Of a DNA stretch of 64,000 bases, positions 1 to 11,969 are shown piece by piece (within the stretch, counting starts at the first letter, position 1; every line of letters starts with the position of its first letter). The stretch is taken from positions 6,475,754 through 6,539,753 of the forward strand of contig OY998177.1 of assembly GCA_963921935.1 (NCBI GenBank), written 5' to 3'. The notes under the pieces were generated by a model. That model made no database searches. It was not told where the DNA came from and saw nothing but the letters and a program-made list of their open reading frames with translations. A program made the position numbers and the translations under genes. The DNA is from Galeruca laticollis. Its lineage: Eukaryota; Arthropoda; Insecta; Coleoptera; Chrysomelidae.

Positions 1-322
1 TTGTTGCATTAAGTTTTGGTTGAAAAAACCATTACACCCTGTAGAGTGTAACAACAATAGCAGCATTATAAAATTAATAGCCGATTTTAGCCAAATCTAT
101 TCGCAAAATTTTCTTTCTTGGTTCGTTTTATTATCTCTGTTATCAGAGGAGACATGCAATAAAAAATAACACTATATCAAAAATGTTTATTATATTTTTA
201 ACAAACAAAATTAACTATATACAGATTATAATAATAATTTTCAATACCGTGTATTGCCTACTCGTTCTGTAGTTACAGCAAGCTGTAATTCGTCTTTTGG
301 CATCCCTTCAAATAGATTTTGT
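1..322. other. non-coding AT-rich start of window
   Basis: No coding signal, RNA gene or obvious repeat boundary was seen here. The stretch is AT-rich and has stops in all frames. Confidence 0.5.
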
Positions 323-485
323 ATGCAGGGTGATTCATTATTAATTGTAAATAATTAAACAGTAGAATTCTGACTTCAAATTATGACGATTTAACCCAAA
401 ATACCTAAAGAAAATGCTGAGTTACAGGGTGTTTTGTTTAAAAATTTAAAAACGATTTGTGCTCTGTACTTTCAACCTGTTTTAC
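323..485 (+). repeat. dispersed repeat, inverted copy of 11970-12150
   Basis: The block that includes the words CAGGGTGATT, AACAGTAGAATTCTGACT and GAGTTACAGGGTGTTTTGTT recurs in reverse orientation at about 11970-12150 with scattered mismatches. Both copies are non-coding. I do not recognise the family. It is probably the tail or arm of a DNA transposon, since MITEs and transposase relics lie next to both copies. Confidence 0.65.
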
Positions 486-488
486 GTA

Positions 489-666
489 CAGTTGAATTAT
501 TCGATCTTTACCCGCGCGTCATTAATATCTGATAACATAACAGACAAATGTAAAATTATGTTGTTCTGTTCTTCACTAATAATAGAAAGAGATGCCATTT
601 AATAATTATGCCGGTTATGTTATCAGATATTAATGACGCACCGGTAAAAATCCAATAATTCAACTG
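489..666. mobile_element. MITE family A, complete copy
   Basis: The element is 178 bp and its termini are inverted repeats beginning CAGTTGAATTATTCGATC and continuing through the words for CGTCATTAATATCTGATAACATAA on both sides. It is bracketed by TA dinucleotides at 487-488 and 667-668. A TA duplication plus non-coding palindromic arms is the signature of Tc1/mariner-mobilised MITEs. Other copies lie at 700-765 (left half), about 4195-4304 (right half) and 20385-20552 (complete). Confidence 0.85.
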
Positions 667-699
667 TATCTATTTTATATTTGGTAGGAAGTGTAGTTA

Positions 700-765
700 C
701 AGTTGAGTTATTTGATCTTTACCCGTGCGTCATTAATATCTGTTAACATAACCGACAATAGTAGA
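700..765. mobile_element. MITE family A, left half only
   Basis: This is the same terminal sequence as the copy that ends 33 bp upstream (CAGTTGAGTTATTTGATC, then the CGTCATTAATATCTG word), preceded by TA. The copy stops after the central hairpin strand. The right arm is missing because family-B MITE sequence begins here. Confidence 0.75.
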
Positions 766-776
766 TTGTTTTATTA

Positions 777-1092
777 GGATTAAAAATGACACTGTCTCGA
801 TCTTTACTTCGTGAAATCTACTCATATTAGTGCTTTAAATGAAACTCAACGTTTCTAGCTAATTCCACAATATAATGAAAAATTATGAAAATTCTAAAAA
901 ATTGACAATTGAAATTTTTTTAGAATTTTCATTATTTTTCATTATATTGTGGAGTTAGCTAGAAACGTTGAGTTTCATTTAAAACACTGACACTATTTTT
1001 GACAAGCAAATTTTGCAGTTGCGAGGCGTAGTGTAACGGATCCGAGCGAATGTAAAGTTGCGAGTCAGTAAACAAAGTCATTTTTAATCCGA
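777..1092. mobile_element. MITE family B, copy 1 (fold-back)
   Basis: The core at about 825-985 is a near-perfect hairpin. Its arms contain AAATGAAACTCAACGTTTCT and AATTCCACAATATAAT and meet around the centre TTGACAATTG. An outer inverted repeat (GGATTAAAAATGAC at 777-790 against its complement near 1077-1092) suggests the true ends. Related copies are at 13118-13310, 40070-40250, and split between 45080-45165 and 50350-50420. The element is non-coding. Confidence 0.75.
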
Positions 1093-1318
1093 ATGAGACA
1101 TGCTATTTTTTCTCCAACCGCAATCACGCATTTTGCATTTAACTATCTATTAATTTGTGCTTTGAAATTATTCAAACCACATTGAGATGATAAAACAAAG
1201 TAGGTAAGTGGGATATATCGACGTAGTCATGGATACTTTGTCAAACATTAGTAGCCATATTGCTAATTGTGTTCATTTGTGATTGTTTGTGTTCCAATTT
1301 GTTAAAAACTCTGTAAAA

Positions 1319-2462
1319 ATGGAATCTAATGAAGATTGTGGTGTACCCAAAGAGATACAGGAGGGTGCGAAAAAAATTGCTGTAAATCTTCTCCCACCAA
1401 AATCTCGATAAATTTATGAATATGTGTACCAACGTTTTATGGATTGGTACAAAGAAAAAAATATTGAGTCATATTCAGAAAATGTACTGATGGCGTATTT
1501 CTCAAATTTAGCAAAAAAATGAAGTTGTCGACGCTTTGGTCACAATATTCAATGTTGCGGATAACATTGGACATAAAGAACGGGATTGATATCAGTAAAT
1601 ATTCAAAGTTACGTGCTTTTGTCAAGAGACAAAGTGAGGGACATTTACCGAAAAAAACGCGAGTATTTACAAAGGAGGAAGTTGGTCGCTTTTCGAATAG
1701 TGCACCTGATAATATATATTTGATGATGAAGGTGAACGCTTTTAAAATAAACGAACAAACGTTTCTTTATAGGTCGTCCTAATATTGGGGGTTGCAGGCG
1801 CATGCTGTTCTGATGAATTAGTCAATTTATTAATTGATAATGTTGAAGATGTGAAAATCGCCTTAATTATAAAAATTCCCATTACTAAAACTAAGAAATC
1901 ACGTTCTTTTACTGTGTTGGGAGACAATTATTTGAATTTCTATCGAAAATATGTTGCTTTACGTCCAACCGGATTGAAAGAACGTCGATCATTTCTCAGA
2001 TATCTTTATGGAAAGAGTCATCGAATAGTGGTTGCTATTCATACAATCAGTAGCGTCCCGCAAAAAATAGCACAATTTTTGAAGTTGGGCAACTGGAAAC
2101 AGTACTCTGGACACACATTACGACGAACGTCTGCTACTCTTTTAGTTGATGGTGGTGGTGACCTCACTTGTCTTAAAAGACACGGTGGATGGAGATCGAG
2201 CATTGTAGGGCAAGGCTATATTGAAGACTCACTTCTAAATAAAGGAAATATTGCGAAAAGAATACTGCAAGTTGATAGTGATAATGATAAACCAAGCCCC
2301 ATTGTTATTTCTAGTATCACAACATCTGAAAATATAAATGAAAATGTGTTGGATTGTTTTGAGAATTGCTCCAAGAATGAGGGTGCGGGCAGTTCTAGTG
2401 GTTTATTTAATGCTAATACTTGTTCAAACTGTATATTTCATATCAATGTGGCTAAACAATAA
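1319..2462 (+). pseudogene. Crypton-like tyrosine recombinase, one 41-bp intron, inactivated
   Basis: Exon 1 opens at about 1319 and carries the N-terminal SAM-like core-binding region (words such as YQRFMDWYKEKN and LWSQYSMLR). It is interrupted by an in-frame stop at about 1408 and by a frame change near 1518. A GT-AG intron fits 1732-1772 (41 bp). Splicing joins LMMK to VVLILGVAGA in frame. Exon 2 (1773-2462) holds the catalytic domain: HTLRRTSATLL supplies the H-x-x-R box, HGGWRS the second box, and GYIEDS the candidate tyrosine. The first catalytic arginine, expected in the G-A-C-R-x-D-E-L motif, is cysteine (GACCSDEL), so the enzyme should be dead. The family cuts and rejoins DNA through a 3'-phosphotyrosine. 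The second copy, at 23908-28747, keeps the intron at the same codon boundary and keeps the arginine. Confidence 0.85.
1732..1772 (+). other. 41-bp GT-AG intron in the recombinase
   Basis: The donor reads AAG|GTGAAC and the acceptor TTTCTTTATAG|GTC. It is phase 0. Removing it restores a continuous alignment with the minus-strand homologue, whose intron (24442-24502) sits at the identical place. Confidence 0.8.
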
Positions 2463-2639
2463 TTGTAAATAGTCTTGAATAGAATGTTTCAAATTGAAAG
2501 TACAAAGTTTTGATTGAAAATCAACACTTAAATAACAGCTTTTGGCTCATAGGTTTAAAAGTGAATATTGTTATTGCTAAGTTACCTGGGTTTTTTTATT
2601 CAGTTAAAAAAACGGCAAGTTCTGAGACTCCCGGCAGTT

Positions 2640-2785
2640 AAAAAATGTCATACTTTTGAAGCGGTTGGAGAAGAATGTCATAGTGTATTGTATAACAAGT
2701 GTTGAAAATTAAAGATTTCACACGAGTTTGCAGAATTGAGCTACGAGTCGTAGGCGAGTGGCTTAAGCAAACGAGTGTGAAATGG
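2640..2785. repeat. short inverted repeat block beside the large palindrome
   Basis: The words TTCACACGAGTTTGC and GCAAACGAGTGTGAA form the arms of a small hairpin (about 2718-2782) with the loop around GAGCTACGAGTCGTAGGC. It looks like a MITE end. It is non-coding. Confidence 0.55.
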
Positions 2786-4178
2786 AATTTTCTACACATG
2801 TTATACACAATATTTTTTCGAGGACCACACAAAACGTACAGTTAGTATTCATGTTTCAAATAAAAGTTTATGGTAAGGTAACTACAATTATAAAAATAAA
2901 CTGATGCTTCAAAACCGTTGTTGACAATTTTATGTTCTATAGTTGATAAGAAGTTCTGAATTTTATGCATATCAGACTTACAATTATAGAAAATTCAATA
3001 ATTCTCTCTTTTCGCTCTTTTACTTGCCAACAGTTCAAAAGTCAAACTCAAAATGTCAGAGAAACATCGATAATCATAGACACGGAGTTAGGTTCTCCTG
3101 GTGGTTATCGTCATTTTCATCGCAGAAATCCATCCTTTTGCAAATTTCCAAATTTTACTTCAATTAACTAATATTTTTTATTATTCAATATATAAATTAC
3201 TATACTTTAACTCACAGAAAATCCTATAATTCTTCCAAATTCGCTCTGTCACTAGCTGACGGTTCAAAAGTCAAATTTAAAATGTCATTCGGTAAAGCAC
3301 TGTAACTGCGGACAAAATAATTATGCCATTGTGTGGAAATGTAGACATTGGTAATTATCGACCTGTGTGCACAATAAAAACGCACAGCCGTCAGCCAATC
3401 AGATTTCTCAATTTTTATTCTTTTCACACGGGTATGCCCTTCGTTCGTCTTCGTGTTGAGATTGTTTTGCATTTAAAATTTTCACTAAGAATTGTGCCCT
3501 ATTTCATACAGTTTTCTGTTAGTGAAAATTTTAAATTGCAAACAATTTCAACACGGAAACTAACGAACGGCATACCCATGTTAAATGAAAAATTTGAGAA
3601 ATCTGATTGGCCGACGGCTATGCGATTTTATTTTGCACACAGGTCGATGATTACCGATGTCTACATTTCCACACAATGGCATAATTATTTTGTCCGTAGT
3701 TAGAGTGCTTTGCCGGATGACATTTTGAATAGAGAGAATTTGAGAAAATTATAGAATTTTATGTAAGTTAAAAAAAAGTAATTGGAATATTGAATAATAA
3801 ATAATATTAGTTCAATGCAGTAAAATTTGGAAACTTGCAATAGAATGGATTACTGCGATGAAAATGTCGATAACGACCAGGAGAACTTAACTCCGGGTCG
3901 ATGATTATCGATGTCTCCCTGACAATGTGAGTTTGATTTTTGAACCGTTAGCAAGTGAAAGAGCGAATTGGAGAGAATTATTGAATTTTCTGTAATTGTG
4001 AGTCTGATATGCATAAAATTGAAAACTTCGTATCAACTAAAGAACAACGGTCTTGAAGCATCAGTTTATTTTAAAAATTGTAGTCACCTTACCATGAACT
4101 TTTATTTAAGAAATAAATACTAACTCTACGTTTTTGGTAGTACTCGGAAAAATATATTGTCCAACAGGTGTTGAAAAT
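2786..4178. repeat. giant imperfect palindrome (fold-back element), about 1.4 kb
   Basis: Reading outward from about 3505, the left arm (2786-3495) and right arm (about 3515-4178) are reverse complements with scattered mismatches and small indels. Matching pairs run in order from centre to edge: TTTAAAATTTTCACTAA; CATTGTGTGGAAATGTAGAC; GACATCGATAATCAT; TTTTATGCATATCAGAC; AAATAAACTGATGCTTCAA. No reading frame is conserved between the arms, so this is not an inverted gene pair. It is best read as a long-arm fold-back or MITE-type DNA transposon. The arms have diverged enough that a recent assembly artefact is unlikely. Confidence 0.85.
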
Positions 4179-4194
4179 TCGATTTGTACAATAT

Positions 4195-4304
4195 ACTATT
4201 GTTCTGTTCTTCACTATTATAAGAAACAGATGCCACTTAATAATTATGTCGGTTATGTTATCAGATAATAATGACGCACGGGTAAAGATCCAATAATTCA
4301 ACTG
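4195..4304. mobile_element. MITE family A, right half
   Basis: This carries the central word TTGTTCTGTTCTTCAC and the right arm ending CAATAATTCAACTG, followed by TA at 4305-4306. The left arm is absent and the copy abuts the edge of the large palindrome. Confidence 0.75.
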
Positions 4305-4371
4305 TAACTGTGGTGAAGACCCTATGCACATACACCCTACTGAATTATGTTAAAAGTTTTTGGCTACAACC

Positions 4372-4625
4372 AGAGGCGTGCGACAGGGGCAAGTGATTTG
4401 TTAATCGTTTCCAAATTCTACGACACTAGCGGAATAGAAATTTTAGTACAATTTTTTGATTGCTCCATACTTTCACATAAATACTGTACTGTTTCATCAT
4501 GACGATAAACTCAATATTTCTCAAGATATTTTAAGTTAAGCATGAAGCTGCACATTTTCTTTAATTTCGATGTCTAATAATTATGGCTATGTTTAGGGCA
4601 AGTGGATTGCATTTAATACGCAAAT
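4372..4625 (+). repeat. dispersed repeat starting CCAGAGGCGTGCGACAGGG
   Basis: About 250 bp here recur in reverse at 11650-11920. Shared words include CCAGAGGCGTGC, TTCCGCTAGTG (complement), ATGAAGCTGCAC (complement) and AGTGGATTGCATTTAATACG. Two further short matches to its start, TTCCAGAGGCG, occur at 13715 and 19433. The family is unknown and non-coding. Confidence 0.65.
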
Positions 4626-6600
4626 GAAACTCCATTTCATATTAACAATAAAGATATCGAAATTTATTGACAAAAGTGACATCGACCTTCTAACTTTAAA
4701 ATGATATGACAATGATTTAGAAATATTTGAAAACAAATAAACTGATCTCTATTTTAAATTAAAATCAGTTAAGAGGGGCGTCCTCACAGGTATATAAACC
4801 TAAAAACCTACACAATACTGGTTACTTATCTAGTAATTCTTTGGTTCAAAATATTTACGATACATGTCGATAGTAGTACTGGATCGGCTTTTACTTATTC
4901 AACATATTTTCTCTCTCTGTCTTTCCACTCTTGGCGGTTCAAATAAACGCATCTCTGGACCAGATGTTCGGATGTTTTGCTTTCAAATAGTTCAATTTTT
5001 TGTGAGCACAGAAATCTTATCTCTGTTTTTTAGATTGCATCCAAACAAAACTTGCTGACATAAGTATTTCCATTTGAGTGTATATTTTTAATTATTTAAG
5101 CGTTTCATAAATGTTTTTGAAAGGAATAAATTGTTGAAAAGTAAGTAATCGTATCGACCCGATATCAAAAATTATAGTTATGATAATGTAAATTATCCTG
5201 CAATCCGTATTTTTTATTTTAAAAGCTATGTTTGAGGTTATGTTTACTGGATTATTTGATTAATGTGAAAATATGAGATAAATAATACTGATTGTTTGTT
5301 CTAGTACCATCAAAACATCTTTCAACATTCTCTTGAAACCCTGTTTTAATGATTATATGGGTTTCTTAGAGAAAAATGCTTAATTGAAGTGGAGTGACCT
5401 TTCAAGTATCTGAATGAAGAGAAATTGAAACCGCTTCCAAAAGACAAGTATTACATAATTCATTTTGATGAAAATATAATAGTGATAATTGAAAAATAAC
5501 TATTATCACCTGATACAAGATGCCTTACATATTGCATGAAAGGACATGTGCTATTTGATAATATGGATACCAAGTGACAGCATTATGGAAATTGCTAGAA
5601 ATTAACAATGGAAGAAAAATATTCATACTTTAAAAACATTCTACCTTTCATAATTTGTACCACTTATATTAACATAATAAAATGTTTTCATAATGATAAT
5701 TTTTTGTTTGTTTCATGCTAAGAAAATTAAATTGCGGAAAAGTTGCAAATTTACATGATTAAAAATAGGCCATTTAGTCTGAAAACACAGAACGTCGTGT
5801 CACAACTTTGTTTAAATCTAACCATATTTGTATCAGTTTCAGAGTTTCTGTTGGTTGCTTTCAAAATTTATTTGACATGCAGGCTCTTTTTTCAACTACA
5901 TGTGTAAATATATTCAATTTTGTCTAAAAACAAATAATGTAAGCAAAAAATTTCCAAATTTCTTTATTATACAGAGAAATATTTACTTGTAATACAATGC
6001 TTCACATTTAATAGAAATAGTAAAGTAAGGTACACTGAGGAATCTCAATTCAAAATAACAAATGTTTGAAAAAACTTACAAAGCAACTATAACAACTAAT
6101 GAAAAATGTAACTCGAAAAATCTGTGATGACAAATAATAATGTATATGTATATTGTAGGAAGATCGATATATACAGTGCAAAAGCAAACATACAATCAAC
6201 ATGTACAAGTTTCCTTCTACATTGTTGGCAAAGATTAGTCATGTGTGTTGTGGAGATTGAAACTGAAACATTTTTCCTTCATTGTACAAAACATAGTTGG
6301 CTCATTTTTTTTTCCAATCTATAAAATGACAGATACACATATGTTTGGTCACCTGCATGGTAAATAATTTTTTTGTTTTTATATAATACATTATTGGTAT
6401 TATTTCTCTTCCGTCCAACCCATCTAATAGGCGAGAGTACAATACACAATAAATTATAAATTTTGGATATTTTTATTGACACATAACATTTGACCCATAG
6501 AGAACGTAATATTATTAAAAGTGGTATCTCATCCATAGCTCAAATATGATTAGTATTACAACTGATGAAAAACTCAAAGTAAAAATGTCACAAAGTCATT
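4626..6600. other. non-coding, nothing recognised
   Basis: This is an AT-rich stretch with only short open frames and no domain, RNA or repeat structure that I could support. Confidence 0.5.
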
Positions 6601-6637
6601 TTACTATAATGATGTTTTACAAAGCCTCCATAAGCTG

Positions 6638-6675
6638 AGCAACTAGTTTCGGCACACAATGGCCATCTTCAGGCT
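6638..6675 (-). ncRNA. hammerhead-ribozyme-like motif of the Penelope-like element
   Basis: On the minus strand the order is AGC, CUGAAGA, a stem II of GGC/GCC closed by an 8-nt loop, GAAA, then CUAGUU and GCU. The CUGANGA and GAAA core boxes are canonical. A 3-bp stem I (AGC with GCU) brackets the motif. AACUAGUU is self-complementary, as expected for the minimal hammerheads of Penelope-like elements, which complete helix III by dimerising. It lies downstream of the GIY-YIG end of the element in the same orientation. Activity has not been tested. Confidence 0.65.
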
Positions 6676-7844
6676 ACAACGAATGTTTGGGTTACGGAAG
6701 AAAACATTAAAGAATCTGTATATCCTACCTAAATGATAATAATTATTAGTGGGGTAACAAACGTCCACACATAGTGCCGACGAAGGGAAGGATGTAAGAA
6801 ATGGGGCTAAAAATGTTTGGGTTATTAAGGTGTATTTACAAACTTTTTAACTTAGGATTTGAGTTGGAATATCTTGTGACAAATAGAAGAAAATTAGGGG
6901 GAGGCTAGAAATTATGTAAAGGAAGTGAAGTAGTAGGAAAACAAAAATAACGAGAATATTGTATAGTTGTAGGTAGGGTAGAGGAGCAAATTTGAGCTAC
7001 AATTCAATATAATTAGAGTCCTGATAAGAATGGGAAGGGAAATATTTCCCTTTCATTAATAAATACCAACTCTTATTACAGGAATAAAATATGGAAAATA
7101 GGAAACGAGACGAGGTTAGCAAGTATAATATCCAACATCTAAATAAGAAAGAATGAACAACTAAGCGGAGAAGGTCAATCCTTAGGACAGAGAATTGGTT
7201 ATGGATAACCGTGGAAAGGGATGTAATGAGTGGTAAAAAGGTCGGCTTAAGGAAGGAGAACGGCTTTTTATCTTGTTCACTAAGATTGAAGTAAGCTTAG
7301 AACCAATAAAACATGGCTAAAATTATCATATAATGTTGAACCATTGTGATATAGTAAATACAAGTCCATAACACAACAAAACTGAAATTAAATTCACAAC
7401 TTTACAATTATGTTCGGCGAAATCACTTTATGACATACCAACAATGATATGAAGTAGACAATATGGGATTTATATCCGGCAGGAGCGTAATTAGAGGATA
7501 TATGTCAAATATCCATGTAGACCAATGAGAGGGAAAATTTGAAGAACATATAGTTAATTGCACATTTGGAGCGAAATGAAACGTAGTAAAGTTCAGTAGC
7601 AATAAAGATCAGGTTACTGGAAAGCGCAACAACTATAAACGTATGTTACCCCTGAAATAAAAGCTAACGATACAAATTATGGTAAAAGTTAGCGTGAACA
7701 AAATTTACTCTGTGAAAAAGAAGAAGACTAGTCAATAAACTAAAAGCAGTAGTCTAGTCAAAAGATAAAAAAGAAGATTATGACAGTAATATTTAGCTTA
7801 AAAAGAGTGAATCAAATTGTAAGCAATTGTAAATAAAAATATTT

Positions 7845-10066
7845 CTATAGTAACTTACATATAGTTGGTAAATTATTAACGGCGATTTTTACAATAACAA
7901 AACTTGACAATATTAAAACTACACAAAAGCAAAGGAATACTCCAAACAATCCAAATGGGAGATTGAGGAAGATGTATGGATCTCTTGGTCTTAGTTGTTC
8001 ATTAAGACAAACAGCGTTGTTATCAGAACTAATCCGATTAATCTCGAAAACGTCAAGTAAATTTTCAGGAATAATGTGATTTGCAAAAGCAGATTGTGAA
8101 GCAGGTGGGTCAGTATTTTGAAATATTTTAACAAAACTAAGATGTTCTTCAATTCTAGTGTCTAACAAACGACCAGACTGACCGATATAGACAGCATTAC
8201 AGTCCTGACAGCTCAATTTATATAAACCAGGAGAATGTAACGACGGAACAGAATCTTTGGTGTTAACCAAAAAAGAACTTAGATTGTTATCAGTCTTAAA
8301 ACCAAATTTGATGTTGTACTCCATGAAAATGTTACCAAACTTATAAGATACAGGGCCAAGGAAATGTAAAGAATCAACATACTTAGATACATCATTATTT
8401 GAAGTGTTATCGTGTAATGTAATAGTGGAATAGTTAGTTTAAATTTATTAAAATGTCCAATGTATATTTTGTTGAATAAAGAGAGTGGAAAGTGTTATTA
8501 ATTGCAATTTGTTTAATAATATTGATTTCCTTATTGAAGGCTTCCTGTGACAAAGGCAATGAAAAAGCCCTATGCAAGAAACTATTGAAGGATGCAATTT
8601 TATGTGACTGGGGGTGGTTAGAGTGAAAATTGATAACTGTGTCCGTTGTGGTAGGTTTACGATAAATCTCAAAATCCAACCTCTCAAAACTAACATCCCT
8701 AGTGATCAACAGATCCAAACTCCATCGTAAATTTAATTCTAGGGTGTTAATAGAATCCAAAAAAAGAGAAAGCCTCTTGTTGGGTACCGTTTAAAAGAAC
8801 TATACAATCATCGACATAGCGATAGTGAAAGACTATATATTTTTTAAAGAAGGGATAATTAACATAAGTTTTTTTCCAAATTATTCATGAAAATTTCAGC
8901 AAGTAAAGGGCTCAAATTAGAACCCATAGCCAAGCCTGTAGTTTGTTGGTAAAATTTGTTATTAAATTGAAAAAAGTTTTGTTGTAAAGCTAATTGGAGC
9001 ATATTTACCCCATCAGATATGACATTCGGGCACAAATTATTGGAAATCAATAGGGTTTCAACCAAGTTTATACATTCTGAAGGGGGTATACTGGGAAAAA
9101 GATTACAAACATCCAATGAGAGCAAAAAAGAATAAGATTTAGGAAGCTAAATGTCAGAAATTTTATTACATAGGTCCAATGAATTTTTTATAGAGAAATT
9201 ATTATTGAAATTAGTTAAGTCTTTAAGTAAATTGTTAAGGAAACAAAACAGTTTAGAAGTTGGTGAATTCAAGAAACAAACCACTGGCCTAATGGGTATA
9301 TTTTCTTTATGAATCTTCGGCAATCCATAGAGCAAGGGCGTGATTGGTGCCATTTGTGTTAATTGGTAATGTTTAGTATTAAACAAATCTAAGGTATCGG
9401 TGTATGTTTTAAGTTTATTCTTGAGCTTATTATGAAATTTCACTGTAGGATCAATGCATAGGGAAGGAAAAGAGCTATCAGAGTCAATAAAAGATTGTAC
9501 CTTTTCAACGTAAGAGCTCCTATCTAATATCACAACACAATTACCTTTATCCGCTCTTGTTACTACCAGATCTTCTGTAGTGATCTTATGTTTGAGGTTT
9601 GTGAGTTCTATAAAAGTAAAATTATAATGCCTAGGGTCAGGAAAATCAGTAGGATCATGGTGTAAACTAACTAGTGTTCTTATTCCAAAGTTCTTTGAAT
9701 TAAAGATGAAATATCAGCTCTTATAGCTTCCTTATTAACCAAATCAGAGTTACCCAAAATAAGCTCTGAATCTTTAGCCAGTCATTTCAAATTGTTTTTA
9801 GTATTTAAAGTAGAAAAATTATATTTCATCCCCATATTGAGTATGTTAAGTTGTTTGTTAATAAAGTCAAAATGACTGAGGTTCAATATTATAGCATGAA
9901 ACTTAAATGAAGAAAAACTTATATCAATTCTATCGCGATATATCTCAAAAAATACAATGATTTGAGATTTCATATTCTCAGAATCGAATTCTCTTGGCTT
10001 CCTTTTGGGGATCAGGTTTTGGCGTTCAAATTGGTGAACACAAATTGTCAAAACTGTCAAAATCAC
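7845..10066 (-). pseudogene. Penelope-like element protein (RT + GIY-YIG), frameshifted
   Basis: Read right to left: an N-terminal part ending LGMKYNF-like (MGMKYNFSTL, about 9830); RT entry ADKGNCVVILDRS (about 9535); YGLPKIHK (about 9320); LSLDVCNLFPSIP (about 9110); GLAMGSNLSPLLAEIF (about 8930); the catalytic box RYVDDCIVLL (about 8815, in another frame); then the C-terminal GIY-YIG nuclease, with YKLSCQDCNAVYIGQSGRLLDTRIEEH (8150-8240, quoted as two adjoining motifs: the CxxC box and YIGQSG...R). Penelope-like elements copy RNA into DNA at a break made by the GIY-YIG domain. At least four frameshifts or stops separate the pieces, so this copy is dead. The 3' region runs on to the hammerhead-like motif at 6638. 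Confidence 0.88.
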
Positions 10067-10453
10067 ACCATCACTTGATAGCTTATATCTTTTTTATAAT
10101 AATATAAAACTTAACCATATACCTGATCCCCAAGACAAACGACCAAGTTATATTGTGTTAAAATTTCAACACTTAATTTCACTGCGGTCTTCAGATTTGT
10201 TGTTTGCAAATTGACCTAAATTTTGTTGCAAGTGACGGATGCCAACTGTTCTCCGGTTCCTAAAACGCGAGGCCCCTCTTAAGAGGCATTTGATGAATAC
10301 TTTTTCAATATCATTTGTGTTGTGTAGTTGCTTGTGGTCTGAATTAATTGTTTCGATCTAGTGGGGTGCTGTCATTGCTGTCATAGCTGTTAGTTGTTGC
10401 TAATGTCACTTGGAATTGTGATTGTTGTAAAATGTAAAGTCGGTTAAGTGCAA

Positions 10454-11520
10454 ATGACTCGACTCAACAATTTTACTAATCTTGAAATGCAAGACATACT
10501 TTATGTTTACGTAAACAAAAATGAGTCCTGTGTTGCTGCTGCTCGCAGATATCAACAAATGTATCCAGACAGAGTTCAACTCAATCGCAAACTTTCAGTA
10601 ATATTTTTCATCGATTAAGGGAAACTGGGCAATTTGGGCGTAATAGTGGTGTGGGACGACCGAAAATAATAACTGTGTATCAGGAGGATGATAGTTCTGT
10701 GCGAGCTGCTAATAATCCGGAACTAAGCACTCGGCGTTTAGCAGCAATGACTGAAGTAAGCCAATCCTCAGTTTCGTGAATTTAGAAAAAAATTACCGAC
10801 CTTACCATATTACACCGGTACAAAATTTATCACCTACAAATCATCCTTTAAGAATTAATTTGCTCAGTGGATGATAAATGAAAAAAATGAAGATCGTAAT
10901 TTTATTAACAACATTCTTCTTACTGACGAGGCCACATTTACATGTATAGGAGTTTTTAACAGGAGAAACAGTCACAATTGGGATTATGCAAATCCCCATG
11001 TAATTCGAGGATCACATTTTCATCACAAATTTAAGATAAATGTGTGGTGCGGTAACTTTGGAGATAGTTTGTTGGATCCATACGAATTACCAGTAGATTT
11101 TAATGGTAATCCATGTTTACAATTTACACAAACAACTCTTTTCGATCATCTTGAGGAGTTATCACTTAATCGAAGAAGATACACGTGGTTCATGCTGAAT
11201 GGAGCAACACCTCGAATAATAGTGAGGAATTATCTCGATAAACTATTTCCTCATCGTTGGACTGGCAGACGTAGTGAATTCCCTTGGTCGCCTAGAACTC
11301 CCCAAGGTAATCCCCTAGATTTTTATTTTTGAAGCCATATGAAATCATTAGTACATTCACAAGAAATAAACACTCGTCATTAACAATAACAAATTGTAAA
11401 TTCAGCTAATTTTATTGCCAATCAGCCCAATACATTTTTTTAAAGTGAGAAGATCATTTAGACAAAGAATCAAAAAGCTTTTTGAGGTGAACGGGGGTCA
11501 CATAGAACATTTGTTGTAAA
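10454..11520 (+). pseudogene. mariner-superfamily transposase relic
   Basis: The N-terminal helix-turn-helix begins MTRLNNFTNLEMQDILYVY (10454), with the repeat-family phrase CVAAARRYQQMYPDR. The catalytic core is at 10871-11332: LLTDEATFTCIG gives the first Asp, and NPLDFYF the third acidic position. The middle Asp is lost (FMLNGATPR where QQDGAPAH is expected). The C-terminus IKKLFEVNGGHIEHLL ends at about 11520. Several stops and frame changes make it inactive. It belongs to the same broad family as the transposase at 52979-54049 but is far more decayed. Confidence 0.8.
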
Positions 11521-11649
11521 AGGTTTTTACTGTTTGTTTCTGATATTTTTGTCTTATTAACATTGTAGGTACTTTTATTTAGACTCTATTTTCAGAGTCA
11601 CAATTTGTTTTTAATTCTTCCGTTCATTTAATAGTTGTGATCTTTATTA

Positions 11650-11920
11650 CGGATTACGTATTAAATGCAATCCACTGGCCCAAAACATCGACATAGTTAT
11701 TACACAACAAAATTTTGAAAACCGTGCAGCTTCATGTTTAACTTAAAATATCTCCAGAAATATTGACTTTATCTTTATAAAAAAAGAGTGCGTTATTTAC
11801 GTAAAAATTATTGGAGAATCGAAAAATTGTGCTAAAATTTCTATTCCGCTAGTGGCGTAGAATTTGGGAACGATTAACCAGTCACTTGACCCTGTAGCAC
11901 GCCTCTGGTAGTAGCGAGGA
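11650..11920 (-). repeat. inverted copy of the 4372-4625 repeat
   Basis: This is the reverse complement of the CCAGAGGCG-starting repeat, ending GCACGCCTCTGG at about 11907-11918. Its position directly downstream of the dead transposase could make it part of that element, but the copy at 4372 has no transposase next to it. Confidence 0.6.
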
Positions 11921-11969
11921 ACGTTTGTAAAATATAACTCAGTAGGTTGTTCAGTGCCTAACTTTTTGC

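Noticed and set aside
3323..3703. 126-codon plus-strand frame
   Set aside because: It runs across the centre of the large palindrome and its two halves are inverted images, so it has no independent coding support.
10160..10200. CUGAAGA followed by GAAA on the minus strand upstream of the first Penelope-like gene, a possible 5' hammerhead
   Set aside because: The two boxes are there (CUGAAGA at 10188-10194) but I could not find a stem II hairpin between them, so the match is weak.
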